A stretch of DNA of 64,000 nucleotides from Urechis unicinctus (lineage: Eukaryota > Annelida > Polychaeta > Xenopneusta > Urechidae), in assembly GCA_034190875.2 (NCBI GenBank), contig CM067348.1, positions 3,760,404 through 3,824,403 of the forward strand, written 5' to 3'. Below the pieces are notes generated by a model, which worked only from the letters and a program-made list of their open reading frames with translations, was not told where the DNA came from and made no database searches. The position numbers and the translations under genes were made by a program. This document shows positions 12,201 to 24,107 of the stretch, piece after piece. The number at the start of each line of letters is the position of its first letter. Within the stretch, counting starts at the first letter, position 1.

Positions 12201-15200
12201 AGAGGCTGAAGAGGTTGCATGTGCTCTCGAAAGGATATACAAGTGTGGACCACTGGATTGGTCTCAACTACTTCAAGTCGATTCTGGACAGGAGTTCAAG
12301 GGAGCTGTGAACCAGTTGCTCGCTGAACAATGTATCTCCGTAAGGAGTGCCTGTGTGGATGTTCACCAAGGCCAGGCTATAGTGGAACACTTTAAGTGCA
12401 CTCTTGCTAAGCATCTCTTGTGGATACCAGTATGCTGTGGAGTCAAAACTTCCATCTTGGGAACAATCAACTGATAAATTTTCTTGGCTGCAAGCTGTCG
12501 TCTCTTCAATAAACAACGAGGAGACCATCTTGTTCGGAAACATCGCCTACATATTGTATACAGGCAAGGCAAGTTGCACAACAACCCTCTTCCGTGGTCC
12601 GGGGCGCTTGGTATTGCTCAAATAGCACCTCTTGTGTTTGCGTTCGCTGCCTCCACAAGCCTTGTAAGCTGGAGCAGGACATTCGCCGTCGTGCCACTGA
12701 CCCTCTGTGGTCACTCAGTGTCTACCGGATTGGACGCTCTTTCACTAAGCCCGGTGTGCTTGTTCTCTACTATTTGTTGGATGGTCCACTTTGTGGCTTT
12801 GTAAAAGAAGAGCTACTTGTGGTGCCACCTGACACTCCAAGGCCGCCATTCTCAATTAGACATTGAACACTTAATACACAAGAATGGTAGTATTTGCAAA
12901 CAAGTGCCCTTTGATATTGCTCAGTAAGAAAGATCCGTGTAACAGGCCCTGTACACAAGAGTTTTGTAATTTACACAGATATAAGATGAAACACAGTGTC
13001 GTTAAACGCTGTGTCCGGTTCGTCATAGTGGTGTAAAAAATAAACTAGGGGGTGCACGGATTGCATACCAACATAAAAAGATAGCTGCAAAAGAGCCCAA
13101 CAGCCCTGACTCACCAGTGTAGAATGCCTCGTTTGTTAACCAAGGCACCGCTGTTAAAGCCAATGTCCAAACATAGAACAGGGATTTCCCACTGTGGTTG
13201 TCAACAAGGGTCGAAGTCGGCTCCTGTCTGAAAATAGAACCTTTGCACTGTTAATTTTCCCTAGTAAAAATTTCCTTTTAGACATATGGATCTGAATGGA
13301 CAACATGGCTCACCAAACGCGAGGAGGGTAAGACCAAAGTGATTACCTTGCAGCTCATGGGGCTAAACCGCCCTACCCACGATGTTAGGTTGCACTACAA
13401 GCTCTCGAAGAGCGTGATGAATTTGACCGTGTGTACAATGAGATATGTGTGTGACTTACGTCCTCTGCCTGTACCATACCTTCACCACGTGCAAAACCAT
13501 TGATTTCACGCAAAGAAGACGCAGAGCTGACTTAACTCCTGTGCCATACGTGAATCCATTGGTTTCAAGCAAAGCATCCCCAGTTTTCACGCCACACATC
13601 AAGTTTAAGAAGACCAAGTGGGCTGTTACAAACTATTTGCATGGGTGGGTGATGGACTTTCTCGAGAGTCGCCCCATCGTGGGGGGGGGGGGGGGGGGGG
13701 GGGGGGGTGAAGCTTTGATGGTTTTAAAAGGCGTACGTAAACAGATGCTTAAAATTTGACCAATGAACTGAAGGAGCTGAACGGAATCAAGTGTCGATTT
13801 GCCCTGCATGTGAGCGTCATGAAGCACAGCGTACAATCAAATCAGTTCTGTAAAAGCCTGCTCCCATGCGCATGATGCGCGAGATAAAAGAGTGCACAAG
13901 ACAGCAACCCACTGTTGTGTGTAAAAAGGAACTGGGCAGCGACTTCTTCCATGACCACTGCCATATAACAGGTGACTACCGGGGACCAGCCCATAACACC
14001 TGCAACTTGAAGCTACGGCTGAGCCCCAAGACAATGGTATGCCTTTGGTATTCCACAGCCAACGGAGCTATGATTCATGATGCCGGCAAGGTCAAATGGT
14101 GGAAGGTCAAATAATTGCATTCAAAACAACATGGAGAAGTACACACCCCTATGGATGGGACTGTTACGCTTCATTGACAGTGCACAGTTCTTCATGGCAT
14201 CTCTTGACAAGCTGGTCTCTGCAAGCGACCTAGTCGCCTTTGCAATATCAGATAAGTCTGAGCCCGAGGAAACAAGGCACCGGCTGCTACTGCGCTAGGG
14301 AGTGTATCTCTATGAGTTTACAGGCGGCAGGGATAAGTTTGATGCCCCGCTGTTGCAAGCTGTCGGAGCAAAGCATATCTGCCGTAAACTATAAACATGC
14401 ACAGAAGGTCTGAGACATGTTCGTGTGTAGAAACATGGGCGACGACCATGACCTATATCTGCGCACAGACGTGCTGCTCCTAGCGGATGTGTTTGAGATA
14501 TTCCGCAAGACCTGCCTGAAGCAGTACGGGCTTGACCCAGCCAACTACTACACCAGCCTTGGTCTGTCATGGGATGCGCTGCTTAAGGATACGGTCGTGG
14601 AGCTTGATTTATGCACTGACCATGACAAATACCTGTTCATTGAAAAGGTCTGCGCAATGGGAGAAGGATATGACAGGAAACTATATCCTGTACCTTGACG
14701 CTAACAACCTTTACAGGTGGGCGATGAGCAATTATCTACCCACTGAGGCGATTGAGTGGGTGGATCAGCCCACTGCCTCTCAGATACAGGACCATCCCGA
14801 CTATGTCAGAACCGGATATATACTGGTCTGGAGTACCCTGCAGAGATGCCTGCTGATCGCAATGATTATCCACTAGCGCCAGTCCCCCTGTGGGTCCGCA
14901 GGTAGAATAGGCCATCTGTATCCTCCTGCATGTCGTAAGAGGCGACTAATAAGGGCAAACTATTGGCCGTGGGTTGCGACTTGTGTCGGTAGACTATGGG
15001 TTGCTGTTGGTTGTGCACCGCAGAGGAATAGAAGCTGGTACCTACCCTGTTCAACAACGATAAGTATTTTGCCCACTACAGGAATCTCAAGCTCTACCTA
15101 TCGCTGGGAATGAGGCTTACCAAGATACACTGTGCGCTCAAATTCAATCAGAGCCCCTGGATGGAGCCCTACATTTGCATGAACACAGACCTGCTTAGGT

Positions 15201-17036
15201 TGCCACGATTGCCTTTGAGAAGGACATGTACAAGTTGATAAACTACGCAGTGTTGGGTAAGACAACGGAGAATATCACAAAGGCGCATTTACGTTAAGTT
15301 TGTGTGCAAGGAGGCCGAGGAAAAAAATACGCAGGCTTGTGACCAGTCCCGCCTTTGCTCGTCACAAAGTATTTGATGACGACCTGGTGTCTGTGCACAA
15401 GACTCACATTGAACTAAACCGCCCAGAGTATGTGCATCCTCGACCTCCCCAAGCAACTAATGTACGACTTCTCTTACAACACAATGAAGTCCAGATATGG
15501 TTGCAATCTTGGCATACTATACACAGACATGAAATAACTGCTTATGGAGATCCGCACAGCTGACGTGTACACAGACATGCAAGAGGACCTCACCCACTGA
15601 TACCAGCAACTACTCACCTGATCACACACTCCACACCGACACTAATAAGAAGGTCTTGAGAAAAATGAAGGATGAGTGCGCCCATGTACCTATCAAATAG
15701 TATGTTGGCCGGCGCCCCAAGATGTAATCGATCCTGATGCCTGACGAGGATGATATCAGACAGGCAAAGGAAATGAAGAAGGTTTTGGTTAAGAAGCACC
15801 TACGCCATGCACAGTACATTGCGTTTCTGTTCACAAGGAAGCAGTACCGCCATGGTATAAACATGCTACGCAGCGATGGTCATAAATATGTGTTCAGCGT
15901 GTCAACTCTCCCTGTTTGACTAAAAGCGGTGGTTAGCGCAAACGGCGTAGATACCTTGTCCTATGGTCACGTTAGTTTGTCAGCGGACCCATCGGTGGTG
16001 GGGTCCAAGTCCGCCACCCTGTATTTGCTTACGACCCGTGTAACCCTGTTTTTGGGGTTATCTTACAAAGCACAAAAATGTGAATGCTGTGTAGGCCGTT
16101 ATTAGTGGTGTAGTGTAGATAAGTTGGGGTGCACCGGAGCCACCACTCTCTCTACTAATATTCAAAATATTGTCCCATGTACATATCCGTCCCTGAGATA
16201 TATATATGACTAGATATATTTATATATATCTATGTATTATATATATATTAATATATATATATATATATTTATATTGATATTTATATGTATATATACATTA
16301 ATAATATGTAAATATATATATTTATATATATGAGTCAATGCGTATGTGTTTGTATATGTGTATCGGTTTGTGTGTTTGTTCATGTGTGTATTGTGTTTTC
16401 GTTAGGTCAGTAACCATTCATAACCAAGATGTGTTGTTGCTTGAACAGGACCGTTACCACCTGGTTTCTACGCACTGGCCAATCATCTGGGTCATGACTA
16501 CCTGTTGGATATGACCCCAGTTAGTTGGTTTCAAGCACGTGACCTCTGTTACTCGTATGGATACCGTCTTGCGCGCATTGAACATGAAGTCGAGCAGCTA
16601 GCGGTTGTGAACTGGATCAAAAATAACTCGCGTAAGTAGCAGTTGACAGGGTAAATTCTCTCGTATGCCTTTATTAAGTACGCATCCCAAATCCCAGTAA
16701 AAACATCTGTAATTTTAAACTGCAGATCTCACCCGCAGAGACTACATATGGATAGATGGTCTTCGCCTGCGTGGAGGTAGAACTAATTGTTTTGTGTGGA
16801 CTGCTGAAGAAGTTTCCACGTTATCAAGTGGCTTTAATTATTGGTCATCCCTACAACCCGATGATTTCCCACCCGGCGGTGAGGACTGTGTCAGTCTGTA
16901 CCAATTATATGATTACCGCTGGAACGATGGCAGTTGCGAAACAGAGTTACCGTTTATTTGCAAAAAGAGACATAATGAAGTGGTAGTGCGTGGTCCGGAA
17001 ATTGGTGAAATAATAAATTCGGTCACTTGTCCGTAG
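9245..17036 (+). CDS. Secreted C-type lectin, four exons, intact reading frame
   Basis: Proposed exons are 9245-9302, 9385-9498, 16449-16631 and 16726-17036. All donors are GT (GTAAGT, GTAAAG, GTAAGT), all acceptors AG, all introns phase 1, and the exons sum to 666 nt, giving 221 aa. Exon 1 starts MSSALWFIVTIILLNW, a good signal peptide. Exon 2 is a short charged neck with one Cys and a likely helical stretch (EVRSLVSALNDKE). Exons 3-4 form one CTLD: WFQARDLC, RLARIEHE, WIDGLRL, then SLQPDD, GGEDC, YRWNDGSC and LPFICKK. QPD and WND are the usual Ca2+/sugar-binding motifs; QPD predicts galactose-type ligands by family rule. The tail ends VTCP. Intron 2 carries a Polinton relic. Whether the long intron is still spliced is not known; the exons at 9.2-9.5 and 16.4-17.0 kb are joined by inference from phase and from unit 2. 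Confidence 0.75.
9505..9797. repeat. Left terminal inverted repeat of the Polinton
   Basis: The reverse complement of 15858-16156 aligns along the whole length with substitutions and small gaps; shared words include ATCTACACTACACCACTAAT and GTCTACGCCG. Its inner part, read on the minus strand, encodes HKIYGQRVSKVSLSPFDS, the end of the polymerase, so the repeat extends into the polymerase coding end. Confidence 0.85.
9826..10695 (-). pseudogene. Polinton-borne Gly-rich/coiled-coil protein relic
   Basis: Reading leftward from 10695, an open stretch of 80 codons has a small-residue-rich hydrophobic segment (GVGVMSTVVAIHIATAFGV, then GAACGLLGIAGKF). After a stop it goes on as SKLNTLADIISTAFEDG and ISDHEFKLVLGRV. 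Further on, a separate open stretch near 10090-9832 is a clear charged coiled coil (ELEGDVKELELNIDYLRDEK, then DLETKNDDRMERLEELV) with one internal stop. From memory, the SKLNT/ISDHEFK arrangement occurs in proteins carried by invertebrate Polintons; the function is unknown to me. At least two stops break it. Part of its 5' region is repeated in the chimera at 55434-55520. Confidence 0.6.
10738..11134 (-). pseudogene. Unrecognised Polinton-borne reading frame, broken
   Basis: Two overlapping minus-strand frames, 11134-10844 and 10995-10738, appear to be one gene split by a frameshift. The first reads ITIWAEDRVTMVNGIHEWSF and GDGADYGYPKPAQ; the second continues VEFDHHVGIRILTTPLES and AIGDQIIGEHVGM. 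Position inside the element and the strand shared with the coiled-coil relic suggest a structural or accessory element gene. I do not recognise a domain. Confidence 0.45.
11225..11605. repeat. 22-bp satellite, about 16 copies
   Basis: The unit TACTAAGCTCCGCTATAGCATG (22 bp; shown split in the copies as TACTAAGCTC and CGCTATAGCATG) repeats with small changes. Two versions, one with CTATAGTATG and one with CTATGACATG, alternate in the core, which suggests a 44-bp higher-order unit. It sits in the Polinton relic between the minus-strand genes and the integrase. Confidence 0.9.
11606..11900. other. Spacer before the integrase relic
   Basis: About 300 bp without a recognisable gene; the integrase N-terminal zinc-binding region may once have been here but no His/Cys pattern is readable. 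Confidence 0.4.
11901..12866 (+). pseudogene. Polinton integrase relic (rve fold)
   Basis: The segments run from YYSPKGYWKGI at 11901 through FDVSGRNEVHQADLV, YKYALIVVDVTSRYKAAEP, LLQVDSGQEFKGAVNQLL, QAIVEHFKCTLAKHL and WSLSVYRIGRSFTKP, to VKEELLVVPPDT at 12840. This order matches retroviral-type integrases of Polintons with their C-terminal domain. The three catalytic acidic residues are still encoded: Asp at 12157-12159, Asp at 12280-12282, Glu at 12385-12387 (35 codons after the second Asp). The frame changes at least three times (near 12100, 12430 and 12600), and a TAA breaks the first part. No activity is expected. Confidence 0.85.
12867..13559. other. Spacer between integrase and polymerase relics
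   Basis: A frame from about 13288 to 13476 (YGSEWTTWLTKREEGKTK, then THDVRLHYKLSKSV) looks protein-like and probably belongs to the 5' end of the polymerase or a neighbouring element gene, but I do not recognise it. Confidence 0.4.
13681..13707. repeat. Poly-G tract, 27 bases
   Basis: Uninterrupted run of 27 G inside the polymerase relic, replacing coding sequence between the DFLES and LKGVRKQML segments. Such runs can fold as G-quadruplexes and often vary in length between sequencing reads. Confidence 0.95.
14882..15000 (+). mobile_element. SINE-like insertion fragment
   Basis: The stretch has GTGGGTCCGCAGGTAGAATA, followed by GTCGTAAGAGGCGACTAA, words I remember as part of a short interspersed repeat common in mollusc genomes. 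It replaces about 40 expected codons of the polymerase between the YPLAPVP-like and LVPTLFNNDKYFAHY segments. No target duplication or A-tail was identified, so the ends are approximate. Confidence 0.45.
15858..16156. repeat. Right terminal inverted repeat of the Polinton
   Basis: Inverted partner of 9505-9797. It starts in the last codons of the polymerase (MLRSDGHK) and ends with CCACCACTCTCTCTACT. A further copy in the same orientation lies at about 59404-59683. Confidence 0.85.
16190..16335. repeat. TA-rich repeat block in lectin intron 2
   Basis: TATATA/TATTTATATA mixture between the Polinton end and CTLD exon 3. The right copy of the duplication has a much longer pure TA run at the same place (59819-59910), showing expansion there. 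Confidence 0.85.
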
Positions 17037-18827
17037 TGGACACTATATTCAGCAGCATGCAATATAAAGGTCATGCACGTATCTAAGCCATTTCTACGTG
17101 TATTCTGTGATGACTAGTTGCCTACCATTTATCAAGACGACCAAAATCCGATGAGATATGAGAGCATAGGGCGCTATGGATGAAATGTTGTTCCACATCA
17201 CCTTGAACATGAACACCACCAACAGGCCCTAGGGAAAGTGTGCTCTTTAGTGATTAGGGCGATAATCATAGCATATATAGGAAGATTGTAACTGTTGTAA
17301 ACATAACTCTATATGCTAATATACTTGTTGATATTGACTACTAGAATGTCCCTACGTAATAGATAATGATAGCGTATATTAGAAGATTTTAGCTATTGTA
17401 AAACATTACTCTGCGTGCTAGAGAATGTAGATTTTCGGCCGTTACTTGTTGATGTGTTTTATTCCCTGTCTGATGATTTTACATTAAGAATATCCCTACA
17501 TTATTGTTCACACTAAGTGTATTATGATTAATGATTATCATCCTCGCGTATACCACCCAACACGTTAGTCGCAATGAACCAATTGTGCGACATATCATGG
17601 GTGACCTGGCTTGCACAGTGGTGCATGGAATAAATGATTCATCAACAGCTAAAACCAGCTTCGTTAATTGGGAATATTACAGATTAATGTCATGTGTTAA
17701 TTGTACTTAATGTCTTGCAGCATGATAACTAATGGCACATAGCAGTCTGCTTGTGACGTCATATGATCCGATCCAGATAGTGCTAAAGTAATGCGATGCT
17801 TCTATAGCATACGGTTTTTCTTTAACAAATATCTATAAAACTGAGATACAGGTAAAAAAAACCATAATGAACTGTACAGGTAGAACTCTTGCGACAAAAC
17901 TGGAGATACAAGTTTAGGCATGCCTAATCCACAATTTGTCACAGTGACAAGTATTCACAGCCCCTACCAATCAATGTGTATGTGCTTGGGTCCATGTAAA
18001 TGTTTCTATGTATGTGTGTGAGGTCATTTGCATAGTGGATGATATGGTCGCCTTAAAGCACCATACACCTGGGCCAATGCGACAATATGTCGTAAGTATA
18101 CTGAGGCGTACAGCTGGTGTCAATCGTGGCTTTGAGTCAATATATATTGATTGTTTGTTAATGAATTTATAGAAGAGGTAGAATCACAGTCAAGCATCTT
18201 GAACTCGGTCAGTGCTTATGATCGATTGCTGATGTCACCTATTTTGACTAATACAAAGCGGTGTTTTGAATAAAATGTCGCTATATTTGTACCGTACTCT
18301 TAGCTTCGCTGAGCCATTTCTATCCAGTTGTATTAACTACTAAGTATGGCGCAGCTTGTCAGATTTTCAAAGCGAAAACAACGTTTTCATAGCGCGTTGT
18401 GTGAAGGCAAATAGTCACAAAAACTAGGTAGTCCTTTGAACAGTAGGCAGATCGAAAATGAATAACATAGATTCAACGTAGCTCCGCTTCTTATATCTAA
18501 ACATCTCCTGTTTGATTGGTCTGGGTATCTCGAACGATCAAGCTCCGTAATCAACCCGGATCCGTAAAGGCAGCTTATTCCAACAATCCATTTTGAGCTC
18601 AATCCATCTGAATCTTATTTTCTGATTAGTTACTCACAATAGCCTTGGCAGTTGTTGACAATACCTCAAGAGATGACGCGTCATTATATCCGTTTGAAGG
18701 GATATTCACCTTCGGGTAAATAAGGGCTGAAATGAAATAAATAAACCTTTACTTGTTACTTTTCTGCATAATTCTGGGTGTTTTTTTAGCTCGTAAAATG
18801 AAGATATAAAGAGATAGTGGGGACCCA
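17037..18827. other. 3' flank of the lectin gene, no gene seen
   Basis: Non-coding sequence shared with 60615-62354 and, for its first 200 bp, with the flank of the 25.0-25.6 kb lectin (25615-25805). Shared words include TTCTACGTGTATTCTGTGA. The flank match shows that the lectin units duplicated together with downstream DNA. No clear polyadenylation signal stands close to the stop. Confidence 0.6.
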
Positions 18828-18965
18828 ATGACCGTGCAGCAACAGGGATTCTATGTAACCATGGGGTGCGAAGGAGACATCGATCTCAGCACAGTATTTG
18901 AATGGACTACATTTGTAGACTTTGATGATAATCCTCTGCCACTTGGAATTAGGTTGACTTCGTGA
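18828..18965 (+). CDS. Unrecognised 45-codon open frame, kept open in both duplicates
   Basis: ATG at 18828 to TGA at 18963-18965. It contains MTVQQQGFYVTMGCEGD and STVFEWTTFVDFDDN. The duplicate at 62355-62492 has the same length and no stop, with eight changed codons that alter the amino acid and two silent ones. I recognise no domain. It may be an exon of an unknown gene, a relic exon, or chance. The low share of silent changes speaks against purifying selection. Confidence 0.25.
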   Translation: MTVQQQGFYVTMGCEGDIDLSTVFEWTTFVDFDDNPLPLGIRLTS

Positions 18966-19047
18966 ACGAATAGTATATTACAATTCCACAAAGTTATTTT
19001 CAAGCATTGCCGGAAGCTTAAACACAGAATAATTTACCCCAACGCAG

Positions 19048-19219
19048 GCTTCATGCTGCTTCTAATCAAGTTGCGGTCTTGACAGAAACTGCCGAGATGG
19101 CGATGGTCAGTCATATGAACCTCCGATACGGCAATGGTGATGCGTTTAATTGTGATTCGATTCATCAGCTGGACTCAGACATTGTGATTTCCGAGCTGAA
19201 GGATGAGTTACAGACGTAG
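19048..19219 (+). CDS. Unrecognised possible terminal exon
   Basis: After an ACGCAG acceptor-like site the frame reads [20 protein letters not shown], then [20 protein letters not shown] and [10 protein letters not shown], ending in TAG at 19217-19219. The composition is unlike the AT-rich surroundings. The duplicate (62575-62668) keeps the same frame until a TA microsatellite cuts it after GNGDA. Together with 18828-18965 it could be part of a spliced gene of unknown family. Function is unknown. Confidence 0.3.
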
Positions 19220-19221
19220 TA

Positions 19222-20959
<1,738 letters not shown>

Positions 20960-23900
20960 GCTTATGCATTACTCAGTAGCATGACAAAAGGAATTTACGA
21001 CACTTGTGGCTGATGCATAGTGGGGCTGTTTGTTGTCTATATAGTTAAGGCTCTTACGTTGCGTTACCAGAGCCGCATCAGGGCCTGTCTTGAATCTGAG
21101 CTTACGTCGATTCCTCGATACACCCTGTGTTTAGACGAGTTTGTGATATTTATTCCTATCTGCCCATATAAAGACTTTGTCATCCAATGATGCGCATCGC
21201 AAATCGTTCAATCGCAAGCATTTGACTTAGGGCATTGCTAAGTTGTTGTTGCAATGTAAAGAAATTACAAATCAATATCATTCGTTATTGTTTTTTTATT
21301 TAACAAACAACAGCGTGTGTTCAGCTTCAATATATCTCTGTCACATGTTTACAAAGACATTTGTATGGAAAATAAAACGACAAAAATTAAACATTGCTGA
21401 ACGATATTGCGTGCGCTTCTTTCCCACACGAAATTGTTACGCTTGATTACTGATATCTTACAAGATGGAAACGCGCAATGTAGCTTGCGGCTGGCATTTT
21501 CGCAGTAAGGCAAAATACGCCGTGAGGATGCTTGGATAAGCAGAACATGCAACGAAATATGTCGTACCTGTTGTCTTATTCAAGGGCGTGGTAACTAGGC
21601 CATTAATAAATAAGTTGTTTGTAATGTTTATATGTCATTTACGTCATCGTATGCGTAAGGAGCTACGATTTGCTCATCTATAGCGTGTTTACTATTTAGC
21701 CTCAAGTCACTAAATACACCGTGCCGATGCAAGGTTTCCAGTTACCATGTTTTCTCAATAGTGTAAGAAGTATGCTCTCGAGTAACTCGTGTTAGTATTT
21801 TCACATTTAATCATCAGGAATCCGAAACCCATAATTGTATAGATGACGAGCTGTAACCGCAGTTTTCATAATAATCAAAATCGCGAATTACATATAATAC
21901 ATGTTCGGTATCTAACATACATATAAGTTGATTGTGATGAGATATCGCAATGAACTACTGCCATGTGCTCACTCGACACATTAGAATAGCCACCTTCTAT
22001 TCAACTGATAAATAACACATTTAATGAATGATACATTGAGTCGCTGTAATAAAGAATGTAGGCGCCACAAAAGTTATTGATCTCAAATCTGGTTAGCAAG
22101 TTGTCTACAACAGAGACTTTGTAAGCCTACTACGTCGCTGTTATTGTTCATTGTATACTGATGACATCCTAATCACTAATCGCCGATTACCACACGGATT
22201 GAACGGAATTATATTTGCTATCTGTGTTTGGACTGTGGAGATTGTCAAGGGTGCAAATACATCACCATCAGGTAACATGTTCGTTCGACATGATGCGTGA
22301 CAAATGGCTACGTCCCAAGAAATGCATTGTCGTATTGATCAAACTTGTTATAAGCTTCTCTAGGGTAGGAGACGCAACCATTGGTTGCTTGTTATCAAAT
22401 ACATTTCCCTAAACACAGTCTTTTCGCACGATGCTGGCATGGTCTAGTGTCTTGGTACGCGGATATGAATCCATAACTGCACGGTTGTATGGGATATAGA
22501 TTTACACTTTTGCCGCCCCAGGCACATGTCCAGGGGTATTGCCCACATTATATGCGAACACTGACACGTTTGATGTGGTCGAATTGTTATTGCACCTGAA
22601 CCAATGCATTCAAGCACTGATTATTGAGGCCACGTTTAGGCGGCCACATTTAAAGTAATGTGAAAGTGTTCATCAGCGCTGCTATGGGAACTGCATTTAT
22701 CCAGCAGTCCTGAAAGGGCACTTTACCGATATGATGTGCTAGTGCCCATGGTTTGTAAATGCTGACCAACAGCCCATTAAATATCTGTTTATTTGCCAAT
22801 GGTTCTTTTAAAGGCAAACAGTATATAATTCTTGATTGGAGATTTTCGATGTAGTAAGTAAAAAATTACAACAAACAAAAATTATTTTGATGGTTTTCGA
22901 TTCATATTCAGTCTTAAAACATTCTGCGGTCTTTGTCGGCTTCTTTCTCATATTGTCGTATCTAATCAAATGCGTATCAAGCAAAACGTTATTGGCTTTT
23001 CGTTAGATTATACACATGGAGCATTAATTATCGCGCTCTTAAGCAGTGTGAGTGATGAACATGGCGTTTTACCGTCGGATACGTAAAATAGCCCAGCCAT
23101 TCCGATTCTGCGACTTTACCAGGAAGGTTGCGTATGTCATGTTGGGTTCTGAATTGCGGCGACAATGATTCTTGATGTCAGTGGAAATAACGGCATATTT
23201 GCAAGAGAAAGGCTGATGCAGTCATTGAATATGCTTGCGGAACTAGGGATCCAATTATCTCATTGACATATCAATATTGAAATTACGTAAGCAATTCCTT
23301 AGCCATGGTTAACCATATGCTCCTCAATGGGATTCAAGGTAATGTGTAACCATTGCATTACAATATGAATGTACCACCGTACAAAACAAGTCAGTCAATT
23401 GCCTTGTGATATTTATGTGGGAACTCGTTGATCATTAGGTCGCTGTTTGCACACCAGTCATTCTACGATTTAGGCCAGTATATTGCGGTAGCAAATGTTC
23501 AGGATCAACACTATTACAAAAAGTGTAGGAATGATTAAATCACAAGAATTCCAAGTACAACGATGGACTTTCTGTTTCGCTACTGATATAGGGGCAACTC
23601 ATTTCGGTCAGAACTCTAGATTAAGGAATGGAGGGTATGCATAGCCGATAAGTTTTATCATTTAATATTCGTTTTTACATGGTGAAACCATAATAATGTA
23701 TTGCATTCGTCTGCAAGAAGAGCTACCGGTTGAAACGAGCCAAGTTGTACTAGCCTTCTCTTAAACATCTGAATAAACGGGCAATAATTATTACGACTTG
23801 GCCCATTCTTTAAAGCAATGGTCACGAATGATATTGTATGAATAGCTAGTACAGAACATTTGTTGGGCCAAATAGCGCTGATTATGGACATTTATTCGCT

Positions 23901-24010
23901 GGCGGCTTACAACACGAAGGTGTTCAGGATATTTGCGGTCAATTATGGCGCTTATCACAATGCAGCCAGTATGATCGAAGCCTCACCTATTGTTCTAAAT
24001 CCATATGCGG
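20960..24010. repeat. Old segmental duplication, copy A
   Basis: Diverged same-strand matches to 28040-30600. Examples: 20965-21360 with 28055-28430 (shared CAGCGTGTGTTCAGCTTCAA with one change), 22315-22400 with 28731-28815, 22790-22860 with 29545-29625, and 23650-23950 with 30200-30540. The block 21480-21600 matches 31855-32005 instead, so the order is a mosaic. No exon is recognised inside. Confidence 0.7.
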
Positions 24011-24107
24011 CATTCCAGTAGGGCCTTGTACGGATGAGAAACCTGAAGGGTGTCTTATCCGTGTTCTCCCTTTAAAGAAGGTTTCAAAAAACGTACCTCA
24101 TCGTTCA

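Larger units (their letters stand above)
13560..15935 (+). pseudogene. Polinton protein-primed DNA polymerase B relic
   Basis: Segments in order: KTKWAVTNYLHGW (about 13610), LKGVRKQML and ELKELNGIKCRFALHVS (13720-13830), a zinc-finger-like DHCHITGDYRGPAHNTCN (about 13950), RFIDSAQFFMASLDKL (14169), the exonuclease segment YLRTDVLLLADVFEIFRKTC (14455), motif A LYLDANNLYRWAM (about 14690), YRNLKLYLSLGMRLTKIH (15070) and the C-terminal KHLRHAQY, YRHGINMLRSDGHK (15795-15885). This is the family's usual order. Motif C (expected YTDTDS) reads YTDMK then stop at 15520-15537, so the second catalytic Asp is lost. Many frameshifts and stops, a 27-base G run and a SINE-like insertion break the gene. 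The extreme 3' end lies within the right inverted repeat. Confidence 0.87.
9505..16156. mobile_element. Decayed Polinton/Maverick relic inside lectin intron 2
   Basis: Inverted repeats of about 295 bp close a 6.65 kb segment. Between them lie relics of a retroviral-type integrase and a protein-primed type B DNA polymerase, the hallmark Polinton pair, plus two minus-strand relic genes. The right end finishes CTCTCTACT, consistent with the AG...CT termini usual for Polintons; the left end is eroded, starting within about 6 bases of the splice donor at 9499. A 6-bp target duplication is not visible (right flank AATATT). Complete Polintons are about 15-20 kb, so most of the element is lost: no capsid, ATPase or protease gene was recognised. 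Every recognised gene is broken. Confidence 0.85.

Noticed and set aside
13445-13759. Glycine-rich protein
   Set aside because: The glycines come from the 27-base G run inside the polymerase relic.
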